This document shows positions 22,380 to 33,824 of a stretch of DNA of 64,000 nt, in pieces (position 1 is the first letter of the stretch; the number at the start of each line of letters is the position of its first letter). The notes under the pieces are model-generated. The model searched no databases, was not told the origin of the DNA, and saw only the letters and a program-made list of their open reading frames with translations. The position numbers and the translations under genes are program-made. The DNA comes from Zerene cesonia (Eukaryota > Arthropoda > Insecta > Lepidoptera > Pieridae). The stretch spans positions 5,713,990 through 5,777,989 of the forward strand of contig NC_052119.1 of the NCBI RefSeq assembly GCF_012273895.1, given 5' to 3'.

Positions 22380-23899
22380 GATTACGCATTAGTATGCATC
22401 ATTTGGAGCCCGTTGCAATAAATAGTATAGGATGAAGTGGACATTCCCTCAGCACAGTTGCATATGAAGTCTTGTAAATCATATTTTATATCAACACATG
22501 GCCGTCAAGAGCTAAGGCCAGCCGCTCGTTTAAAATTTGAGATCTGGAATTTTCTCGGACATCTAAATGCATTCGTTGTCAAACCTAAGCCGCCTAATTA
22601 ATGCGAAAGCACGCCTCTGACGATTGACCACACATAATGTAGTATTTTCGTATACTTTATCCGTGTAGAATTTGTTTTTATAATTGTCGTACAAATATTG
22701 CGATAAGTGAAATGAACATTGTGTAATCGCAAATATTATTTTATAAGAATCGTGTCAGCTCCGTCCGAATAGTGTTCAATATAATATTTAAACATAAGCC
22801 GGTATGCGGTAGGCACACAATGAAACTGTACTTCGCATTCCCAAATCGTTCAGACGTCTCGTGAGTCAAAGTTTATCAATGTGATACACAAACACCATAA
22901 AACGCAGTTAATGAGAGAATTTCCAGCTGTTTGATTAAGAAAGAATGTTTGTGTTGAAACTGCAAACCTGCTAATCTCGGTTGCGTAATAAAACGTGCCA
23001 TTCGACCGACATAATCAAGGTTCGAGGTATCACAGAAAGAAAATATGGTTATTTGGATGGCTCGGCGTGACCGCACGCCAGAACAATTACTTGGAGGTTT
23101 TTAACAAACCACAAGATAGAGGTTAGATACCATGTGACGCCTTTTGCAATATGATTCTACGAGCTAATATTATCGGCCATGAATATGCTATTCGATAAAT
23201 TATACACTAAAAATATTAACAAACTTTTTCAACATTGCAATTTATGTATGATAAATTCATAGTAAATTATACTATGTAGAAATAGACTCAAGATATCTAT
23301 TTCTATGAGCATTATACTGGGCAAGGATAGATTTAAGTGGGATTTAAAACTGTTGTGTAAAATTCAGCGTCATAAATATACCCCTGGGCTCAGTAAATAT
23401 GGAATATATCTAACTTGGAGTACGAAAAAAAAATTGTACGTGAAACGTATGCGCTATTAAGTATTAAATTGCGAAATTTTGCGCATATGCTATTGTAACT
23501 GAACGGAAACTATTGTAACAAATAATTACAGGAAAAATTAAAGACTAATCAACCAAGTTACTAATAACAAAAGTGACTTTCAACAGTTTATTTTAACAGT
23601 TCTTACGGTTTGTTTTATTGTATTTAAGAACTACAACTAATAAGTAAGCGTCAGAATCCTTGAGAACAGTGAGTTATTTATAACTTTCTTCTAATGATGT
23701 AGAACTGCATTGAAAGCTTCCAGGGACTAACGTCAACACCTTGTCACATCCATCGCGAAGTTTAATTTGTGAACCGAGGAACTCTATTACATTGTTAAGG
23801 TTATGTAATGTGTAGTTACAAAGACAGTTGGACGCTGTAGGCACGTGTTAACTTATTATCTGTTTAATCCCATTGCTTATAATTGCGATATCCTTTATA
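22380..23899 (+). repeat. 1.52-kb block, copy 1 of a near-identical direct duplication
   Basis: It begins GATTACGCATTAGTATGCAT and ends GATATCCTTTATA. The same sequence recurs at 24972-26490. Comparing by eye I count 13 substitutions and one 1-bp indel, about 0.9% difference. The block includes a 66-codon minus-strand frame (22876-23076) present identically in both copies; with no splice or family support I do not call it a gene. After 23899 the copies diverge: 72 further bases (23900-23971) lead into the gap. Confidence 0.95.
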
Positions 23900-23971
23900 G
23901 TCCGGTCAATTTAGACATTCGAAGTTACATAAAGTCCCAACAAGCTGAATTTCTGTGAAGTTGTTTAAAAC

Positions 23972-24971
23972 NNNNNNNNNNNNNNNNNNNNNNNNNNNNN
24001 NNNNNNNNNNNNNNNNNNNNNNNNNNNNNNNNNNNNNNNNNNNNNNNNNNNNNNNNNNNNNNNNNNNNNNNNNNNNNNNNNNNNNNNNNNNNNNNNNNNN
24101 NNNNNNNNNNNNNNNNNNNNNNNNNNNNNNNNNNNNNNNNNNNNNNNNNNNNNNNNNNNNNNNNNNNNNNNNNNNNNNNNNNNNNNNNNNNNNNNNNNNN
24201 NNNNNNNNNNNNNNNNNNNNNNNNNNNNNNNNNNNNNNNNNNNNNNNNNNNNNNNNNNNNNNNNNNNNNNNNNNNNNNNNNNNNNNNNNNNNNNNNNNNN
24301 NNNNNNNNNNNNNNNNNNNNNNNNNNNNNNNNNNNNNNNNNNNNNNNNNNNNNNNNNNNNNNNNNNNNNNNNNNNNNNNNNNNNNNNNNNNNNNNNNNNN
24401 NNNNNNNNNNNNNNNNNNNNNNNNNNNNNNNNNNNNNNNNNNNNNNNNNNNNNNNNNNNNNNNNNNNNNNNNNNNNNNNNNNNNNNNNNNNNNNNNNNNN
24501 NNNNNNNNNNNNNNNNNNNNNNNNNNNNNNNNNNNNNNNNNNNNNNNNNNNNNNNNNNNNNNNNNNNNNNNNNNNNNNNNNNNNNNNNNNNNNNNNNNNN
24601 NNNNNNNNNNNNNNNNNNNNNNNNNNNNNNNNNNNNNNNNNNNNNNNNNNNNNNNNNNNNNNNNNNNNNNNNNNNNNNNNNNNNNNNNNNNNNNNNNNNN
24701 NNNNNNNNNNNNNNNNNNNNNNNNNNNNNNNNNNNNNNNNNNNNNNNNNNNNNNNNNNNNNNNNNNNNNNNNNNNNNNNNNNNNNNNNNNNNNNNNNNNN
24801 NNNNNNNNNNNNNNNNNNNNNNNNNNNNNNNNNNNNNNNNNNNNNNNNNNNNNNNNNNNNNNNNNNNNNNNNNNNNNNNNNNNNNNNNNNNNNNNNNNNN
24901 NNNNNNNNNNNNNNNNNNNNNNNNNNNNNNNNNNNNNNNNNNNNNNNNNNNNNNNNNNNNNNNNNNNNNNN
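23972..24971. other. Assembly gap, exactly 1,000 N
   Basis: A second placeholder gap. It lies between the two copies of the duplicated block, and copy 2 starts at the first base after it. Apparent open frames over this interval are made of N. Confidence 0.97.
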
Positions 24972-26490
24972 GATTACGCATTAGTATGCATCATTTGGAA
25001 CCCGTTGCAATAAATAGTATAGGATGAAGTGGACATTCCCTCAGCACAGTTGCATATGAAGTCTTGTAAAGCATATTTTATATCAACACATGGCCGTCAA
25101 GAGCTAAGGCCAGCCGCTCGTTTAAAATTTGAGATCTGGAATTTTCTCGGACATCTAAATGCATTCGTTGTCAAACCTAAGCCGCCTAATTAATGCGAAA
25201 GCACGCCTCTGACGATTGACCACACATAATGTAGTATTTTCGTATACTTTATCCGTGTAGAATTTGTTTTTATAATTGTCGTACAAATATTGCGATAAGT
25301 GAAATGAACATTGTGTAATCGCAAATATTATTTTATAAGAATCGTGTCAGCTCCGTCCGAATAGTGTTCAATATAATATTTAAACATAAGCCGGTATGCG
25401 GTAGGCACACAATGAAACTGTACTTCGCATTCCCAAATCGTTCAGACGTCTCGTGAGTCAAAGTTTATCAATGTGATACACAAACACCATAAAACGCAGT
25501 TAATGAGAGAATTTCCAGCTGTTTGATTAAGAAAGAATGTTTGTGTTGAAACTGCAAACCTGCTAATCTCGGTTGCGTAATAAAACGTGCCATTCGACCG
25601 ACATAATCAAGGTTCGAGGTATCACAGAAAGAAAATATGGTTATTTGGATGGCTCGGCGTGACCGCACGCCAGAACAATTACTTGGAGGTTTTTAACAAA
25701 CCACAAGATAGAGGTTAGATACCATGTGACGCCTTTTGCAATATGATTCTACGAGCTAATATTATCGGCCATGAATATGCTATTCGATAAATTATACACT
25801 AAAAATATTAACAAACTTTTTCAACATTGCATTTATGTATGATAAATTCATAGTAAATTATACTATGTAGAAATAGACTCAAGATATCTGTTTCTATGAG
25901 CATTATACTGGGCAAGGATAGATTTAAGTGGGATTTAAAACTGTTGTGTAAAATTCAGCGTCATAAATATACCCCTGGGCTCAGTAAATATGGAATATAT
26001 CTAACTTGGAGTACGAAAAAAAAATTTTACGTGAAACATATGCGCTTTTAAGTATTAAATTGCGAAATTTTGCTCATATGCTATTGTAACTGAACGGAAA
26101 CTATTGTAACAAATAATTACAGGAAAAATTAAAGACTAATCAACCAAGTTACTAATAACAAAAGTGACTTTCAACAGTTTATTTCAACAGTTCTTACGGT
26201 TTGTTTTATTGTATTTAAGAACTACAACTAATAAGTAAGCGTCAGAATCCTTGAGAACAGTGAGTTATTTATAACTTTCTTCTAATGATGTAGAACTGCA
26301 TTGAAAGCTTCCAGGGACTAACGTCAACACCTTGTCACATCCATCGCGAAGTTTAATTTGTGAACCGAGGAACTCTATTACATTGTTAAGGTTATGTGAT
26401 GTGTAGTTACAAAGACAGTTGGACGCTGTAGGTACGTGTTAACTTATTATTTGTTTAATCCCATTGCTTATAATTGTGGTATCCTTTATA
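24972..26490 (+). repeat. 1.52-kb block, copy 2 of a near-identical direct duplication
   Basis: It matches 22380-23899 and begins abruptly at the gap edge. After 26490 the sequence differs from that after copy 1. The divergence level and the position at a contig start fit an uncollapsed second haplotype better than an old tandem duplication. Confidence 0.95.
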
Positions 26491-28842
26491 CACTTAAAAG
26501 ATTTAATCTTTAGTAAATATGGTAGAATGATGAAGCTTCGATTGAGTCCCCAAACATGTTAATTGTTTTGAGTCATCAATTTGCGAAAATCATAATAATA
26601 AATGGCTATTGAATACAAATAATAATAATTTATCATACATAAATCTCCATGCAAAGAACGCGGCAAAATATCTTAAATTAACAAAGGCTTTTCGTTTGAA
26701 AGCCGCTAGGCCTATATTACCCTGGCTATATAAGTGAGCTTTTCACAAAAGGTATCTTTTGGAGTAAAGTTTTTTGTTTTTTTTTTTGTATGTATATGTA
26801 ATATCTTAAATATTTTTTTCTCTCTTAGCAGAATAATTTACAGCTTGAATGCAAATACAATTTTTGTTAATATTATTAAAAGCAAACCTTCTACATTGCA
26901 CCTAATTTCGCGACGACGTATATGTGACATGAAATTCTTTCTTGCTAAAATGGAAGGTATTGAACTACAAGCTAGTTTTTGACAATCATATTTGTCTAAA
27001 AAGTGTTTGGACACTTTTCTATTATATTTATTAAAGAAATGGTTACAATAATTAACGAATACCATATAAAAATTGTTATATTCAAATAAATTAAATAATG
27101 AGCAAAAAAAACAATAACAATACACAAGCCGTGTCAGTAACTGATTCTTATTATAAAACCATTCCGAATCTTCAAGAACTTTATTGTAATTACAACAACG
27201 ATATTACAAAACAAACAAAACGTGTGAACGGTTGAAACGGGAATCCGAGGCTAAGTACAGGGTCTAATGCTTTTTGTAGATACGTGTTAATTCGAAAGAT
27301 AATTTCTGAGAGTAGCCATTAATTAGTGACAGCATCTCTGAGAGCAAAGAAGATTATGTGGTGACGCGTCAAGCACTCTTAACCTAATGGCCTACTGGCA
27401 AGATTCTGTAGAAATAACATTGTATGACAAATATTAACACTGCGATCGAAATCGAAACATTCAAAAGCTGGCCGATAATTTGCTTCTATGGCACTGTGTA
27501 AAGACACGTACTTTAAAAGCAAGTCATTGTAGTACATTTATCAAATGCTTTGGACATTATCAAATTGATACCTTTATAATATAGTAATATAATGTACAGA
27601 TAACCAAATAATTACAATCGGCTTCTTAACTTTGGACTTAGTGTATAATGTACACACTTATAGATGGTTATTTCGACAATTTATTTACATCACATTACAA
27701 TTGTAACTGCATTATGGTAGCAAGGTTCATTTCAGAGGCTTCATTTGTCAATTGGATTAATTCTATGACCCCAACCTTATTCACTTTCAGATTTATTATG
27801 GACATGATTATATGACAAGAAACAAATAACAGTTTTATTTCGCGGTATAGGACTTTGTGTAAAAATATAATCTTTATATAAATTTAATAATTGTGATTTA
27901 TCGCTTATCATTAAGGCGATTCCATAGCTGGCTTAAAAAATCTTGGTGTAGCCCCATGATGTTTTTGGCTATGACCTCGTAAAGCAGGAGATATTCCTCT
28001 CTTATAGAAATAACATAGAAATGTTTAAAATTCAGGTACAAACACTAGAATGTTTTTAAAGTTTTATACTTTTCGATTTTTTAAACTACTTCGTAAGTGA
28101 ATCATTTTATATTTAGTAGCAATATCATTATGTGAATATAGATGAGTGACAAATATACCTATGAAGTAATATAATTGATTGCTCAAGAATTATTCATCAA
28201 TTTAATCTTCGATTTTAAAAGAAGCCTTAGAATTATAAGTGACGCATGGCGCTAGAGATACCGCAATTTTGCGGAAAACTTATATTCAGTTTTGAATTAC
28301 ATGTAATCCGTGCTTTACTCAATTCTGAGTATCAGGCGGATTAATTACAGAGTGAGTAAGTAGATAATAAAACTATTAATAATAATATTTAATATATCCT
28401 TTCGTAATGTTATTGTAATGTTAGACCCAAGTTTGTGTTCATTTATTTTCATGTTTGCAAAATTTCAGTTTTTTTTAAAGAAATTTGGTGAAAAGTGAAA
28501 AGTCAAAATAAATTTAATAAGTCTTTAATTGTTTTAGTTTGAAATACAAACATAAAATGTTTTTAAATAAATAAGAAAATAAAAACGAACCGTAATGTTT
28601 TTAATTCTATTATGGTATATTAATAAAATTTATCTCTTAAGAAATAAAATTTTGTTTTCATTTAAAAAATTTAGTAATTGAACAAAGTATTACACTAAAA
28701 GATAATAAATAGTTGCTAGATGCTGATATAGCTATCATATTAATTATACCGATATAATTTATAAATACCATTGTTATTTTTATCGCAGTAATTACTAACG
28801 AATTCTCCCATTTCTTCCTAGGCTAAAAAGTAGTTTAGTATG
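26491..28842. other. AT-rich noncoding stretch
   Basis: No gene seen. The frame at 26734-26982 starts with a non-ATG codon and is rich in F, I and N. Mild GC pockets occur at 27225-27260 and 27361-27380. Confidence 0.4.
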
Positions 28843-29050
28843 ACCTCCTCCTTGGCACAGAGGTTAACGCCTGAGCGTAGAACCGAGGAACCCTGGGTTC
28901 AATTCCTGGTAGAGACAAACAAAAAAAATGTTTTGGTCTGGCAAGACACAGATGGCTGATGTATATCATCTGTCCCATAACCCACTACAGGACGCGGGAC
29001 TTCACTAAGAAGTAATTTATCGTTTATCTCTTTGCCATAAATAAACGTTT
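28843..29050 (+). mobile_element. tRNA-derived SINE
   Basis: A pol III type 2 promoter is visible: A box TGGCACAGAGG at 28853-28863 and B box GGTTCAATTCC at 28896-28906, 43 nt apart as in tRNA genes. The tRNA-like head is followed by an unrelated body (TTTTGGTCTGGCAAGACACA, then CATCTGTCCCATAACCCAC and ACAGGACGCGGGACTTCAC), ending in an AT-rich tail near 29050. There is no acceptor-stem pairing, so it is not a working tRNA. Target-site duplications were not resolved. Confidence 0.7.
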
Positions 29051-32000
29051 CAGACAATGAAAGAATAGATTATAAAGCCGATTCATTAAAATCCAGTCAT
29101 GTTGTTCTTAAAATTGGGTTAACCTGTACTTATTAATTTTTCCTGGAGTTTTAAAAATGTTTGATTGAATTCTTTAATGCATTTATATAATATGACTCGG
29201 AAAGAAATATCCTCAAACTGCGGCTGGTACGCCGCAGTGTTCCTTGGTTGTTTTAAGCGTAGGACACCTTATATATTAGTATATTCATCTACGCTAAGAA
29301 ATGTTGTTCTTGTATTTAGTACGTACAACGTACGTCATAGTAGACTTGGAGGTAACATGGTTGCTAGGTTGGAAAACTGTATAGGAATATAAATAAGGAA
29401 GTATCAGTCAGTTTTGTGTTGGGTGGGGTAAACATCTTTTCCTTGTACGTAACACCGGCACAACTCATCTATACAATTATATGTAATAATTGGGTTAAGC
29501 CTACTGAGGAATCTACATAAAAAACGTTTCGCTGAATCTGCCTCGAGGTGGCGTGGAAAAAGAGTTACTCCGCGAAAACGCAATATGGAATGATGTATGA
29601 TGGGCTGATGGTGATGATACAAACCTATTTTTGTTTTAGTGTTAAGTTTCTATGGACAGTAGTTTTTAGTTATTTTAGATCTTTAACTGTACTGTATGTT
29701 GCCTAAAACTAATTAATATTTAAATAGATGAATAACGAAAATCTCGAATAAATATCTATAATTATTTCATTCTAGTTTCATATTACAAATTATGTATTGT
29801 ATTACGAGGAAAATATTCCCTCGCAAATAAGTACAATACAACCATATACATATCGTTATAGATATCAAAATTTAATCTTTATGGATTATAAAAAAATCGA
29901 CAGGTTTTAAAAAAGATAAAATTTATAAACATAGTAACAATATAGATATTACATTTGGCAACAGCACAGTAATTTATTTATTTTATCGCAATAAGCCGGA
30001 TATCCTGAGACATATATTTTCTGCGTAGTAATAATCTATTGATTAATGATAATATATATATAAACGTCATTCAAACATCTAAACAATATAAATCATGCGA
30101 TGTTGATAACTGGATATAGCTTCTTAATTTGTGCGGTAACACTTTTCTAATTAATTTTTGGATTGATAAATGATTTTATATTTTTAAATTATAGGTATTT
30201 TTGTATCTTATGACATATTTATTTCACTCTAAACTATTAATACTAGTGTTAATAACATGGTATCAAATGTATATTGTGCCACCAAATAACATATGTTTAA
30301 CGACATCGTAATAAATTTTTAACAGAAGTCACATCCGGGTCTCGTTTAAGATGCAAAAAACTAAAATTATGCTTAATAACCTAAGTTTGTTTATCTTAAA
30401 TTAAAAAGCATTTACACCAATCGATAAATTAATTTTGGAAAGACACAAGGTTAACAAAATACGAAGGTAGAAGTCACAATTTATTACGATAACATAAATT
30501 TCCATTCCGGAATCGTGTTTGTCGCCATTAAGAATATATAATCTTAGAAGAAACAAAGACGTTAATAATTAATTATTATCTATCTTTGACATACATGTTG
30601 ATGCAAATTCCACAGATTCTATAAATATTACCCAATAACCATTTGTCCAAATAATAATTTATCACTCCGATATGTTAATAACAAGATTAGTATATGAGCT
30701 GGTTTTGTGGAATTTTCATTTGTTTTGTTTGAATTTTGTATACTTTATTGATGTAAGGAAAAATGTTTTTACAACGGAATTTTGCCGTGTTCCAAGTGAT
30801 AATTGAATAGCTCAATTAGAACCCGGATATTATTAATTAATAGTTAAACGTTGATGTACAAACGAGCGATCAATTCATATTCAAATGAATGTCTTAAAAA
30901 TTTGACACGTATGACGTATTGCCAATAAAATCTACATGCGAGGAGACACAAAAAGAAAAACTATGTATATATAAGAAATAACATGCAAATTGGCAAATTT
31001 ACAATCGATGTATCGAGTTGTTTAGATCAATTATTGTGATTTTATTACATTCTTCTTTTAATTCGCGTGACATGAATGTATTGTGTTTAATTTTAAATTT
31101 TAAATTACCCTGCACAGCAACAATGGTAGATTTAAACGAATATTTAAGAGCAGAAAATTGAGACTACTTTTTAAAGATATTAAGCGGTATTATGAACTTA
31201 AATTTTAGGGTAGAATTTTATGCAGTGACTTCTTTACTTAATGGAACCTTTATTTTAATAGAATGCAGACTGGAAAGATTTAAAATATTTTCATCTTTAA
31301 ATTTTTAAATTATAAATGACAAATGCCACCTTTTTAAGCTCATACTTTCATATAAATTCAAAAACAAAATTCCAATAACTCATTCGTATAGTGACGCTCA
31401 CCTTCACACTTAATAAAAATTACCAATGACGCGTGTAGAAGCATTTAATTATAATATATATAGTTTTGCATATTTTATTATTCCAACAGATTTCGTAGAT
31501 TTACGTATACGAAAGGAATTCTTGGTAATATGATACACTAGGATTATAACATAATGGAACTCCCATGTTGGTACATGAGTTTCAAATTAGACTAAAACGA
31601 ACCTTTGGCATTATGCTTCGAGCAACTTTGTAAATACGGTATCCTCATTTTATTTACATTTGTCTTTCATACGAATTTAGACCTTAAGACCTTACCTTTT
31701 CTTTTATTTAAATATACACAATAAAGGGGTAGATTTACGGCAAAGCCCTTGCAGTATTGACGTGCTACTTTAAACACATAACTTTATAATGAAACACCTA
31801 TAAAAATATTTACTCCATATAGTAAATCGTGGAAACGTTCGATTACCATGTGAGACCACGTTCTATTCAATACAATAAGCAATTACCGAAATAGATATTT
31901 GGTATTCAGAAGCGGTCCACGCCTGTGTGTTCGTATTAGTATGCCGGTACTAGAGCCGATTTAGTGCCGATATCAAATTGTAGTTGCCGACTTACTCTGA

Positions 32001-33766
32001 ATAATAAGTATTCATGGTTCCATGAAGTCTCTATTAAACTGACTGTATGATAATGCGCTAAATATCACTCAACGTTCAATGTAGTTACGAAAGTAACAAA
32101 TTTAATAAACTAGAACTAATATAGGAGAAACTATAGATAAATTGAAATTATATCCTGAAAATAGTAAAAAGTTTCCACTTAGTATAATATTTTCCTGGTT
32201 CTTTAAAACAAGACTTCTAATCAAAAGCTACCAATTAAAACTATTCCTTCTATCAAGAACTAGTCAGGCGAGGCCAGGGTAAATAAAACGTTTTGAATAT
32301 TTAGCATATCGTGTACTTAAGAACGATTAAGTTACGTTGACACGGTATAGCGTACCGTGATTGGCGCCACCGGCTTGCTTTGATAATTCGCGGCCATCTT
32401 TGAGTTAGTCACACTGGATTGAAGGGAAAGAAAGATGCGTTTTTTACTGAATAATAGGATACTAAGGAAACTGGGACTGCAAGGGAAGGAAAGGATACGT
32501 CATATACGTATTACGTATCTCCCACGACACAGAGAATCCTAGTGTGGGAGCAAGGGTTCTTAATTTATATGTCGCAATATTTTTAGGTAAATAAATGATT
32601 GTTTATTGTTTATACGGTGTTTGTTAACCTCTCGATTTGAAAATATCTCTCGGCTAGAATTAAAAAAAATACTTACTTAAAAATACTTTTTAAAGCATTT
32701 TTCCGGGAAAATACTCGTTTCAAAAAAAAACCAGGTAATTGTTCTTAAAATTATCAACTTTGTATTAGTTATTGTGGTCTGACTAAAAGGATAAAACCAC
32801 AATAACTACTAACTACATACATCAAATATTGTTTTGCATATCGCTCACAGCTCTTGCGCAGTCGACGTCTCGTAAATTAATGATCAAATGGAATCCACTT
32901 CTGAACTTCCGACGTCACGTAAAAAGCCCCAGTAAATGTCAGCTGATTATCAACTTCATAACACTGCACGAAAATTACAAGCACGGAATCGTAAAAATTA
33001 TATAAAAGGTATGGCCAGACTTGAGAATGATATTCTTGGTTCACTTCAACGATATTTTTAAGTAATTGCATTGTTCTTATGGAAGAAGAAAGTTTTTGAT
33101 ATCGGAATGTGAAACAATACATATATGTATATGTTCACAATATATGTATGCATTTTATTCAGTAGTTCTGGATACTGGACGTTTGTTTTCAAGCTTCTTC
33201 ATTAACCACCATACTTGATCTGAAAAGCGCAGTCTCAGATGCAGACGTATCATAACAGTCGACATCCAAAGATGCAGAATATCGTGGTGAAATTATTTTC
33301 GCTCTATAATTCAATTACCAATCCATGACGAGTCCGCAAACGAGCTCGACTCCATCAATCACACTTTAACTGTATCGAGTTTTTCATCCCCGCTTGCGCG
33401 ATCTCTTAAAGCGGCCGCTTCAGAGACGCATAATTTGTCAAACTTTTTATCTCATTAATTGATTGACGTGGCCAATAACTCTGTGTTGTTGAACGGATGA
33501 GAAAAATTGTTAACACGCGTACTGATGCTGCGCTGACGGTGGATACTTAACTGAGACGCAATGTATACGAATAGAAGAGTCTCCAACTTCAAAGTTTGAA
33601 GAAACCATTACTTATATTTAAATATACTTATTGGATAAATAAACAAATAAGAAAATGCTACTGTATTTGCATCAATAAAACTAGACATAATAAATTCAAA
33701 TGTTACCCTCTTTTTAAATTTGCATTGATCCGTCTTCTAAAAATCGTAAATAATTGTATATAAGGG
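29051..33766. other. Noncoding stretch with a few structured pockets
   Basis: The area 29215-29620 is less AT-rich and has open frames on both strands (29165-29392 plus, 29404-29622 minus), but no homology that I recognise. 32766-32778 and 32796-32808 form a 13-bp inverted repeat (TAGTTATTGTGGT). 33200-33560 is GC-richer and includes a NotI-type palindrome AAGCGGCCGCTT; see findings. The rest is plain AT-rich DNA. Confidence 0.4.
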
Positions 33767-33824
33767 TTGGAAAATACGTGCCAGGGATTAGTATATTTTC
33801 TTATCCCTGGCAGATATTTTCCAA
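33767..33824. repeat. 22-bp-arm hairpin, pre-miRNA-like size
   Basis: The left arm, 33767-33788, pairs with 33803-33824 over 22 bp with only two mismatches; the core arm is TGCCAGGGAT. The loop is 14 nt. The total of 58 nt is near the lower end of insect pre-miRNA hairpins. The strand is undecided. It lies within the longest N-free open frame of the window (33703-34230, minus), whose first codon is GTG and which I do not accept as a gene. Confidence 0.6.

Noticed and set aside
22876..23076. 66-codon minus frame repeated identically at 25468-25668
   Set aside because: Its repetition only reflects the duplicated 1.52-kb block; no start, splice or family evidence.
23955..25013. Open frames of 338-352 codons
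   Set aside because: They consist almost entirely of N from the assembly gap.
28843..28920. Functional tRNA gene
   Set aside because: A and B boxes are present, but no acceptor stem or anticodon loop folds, and a SINE body follows.
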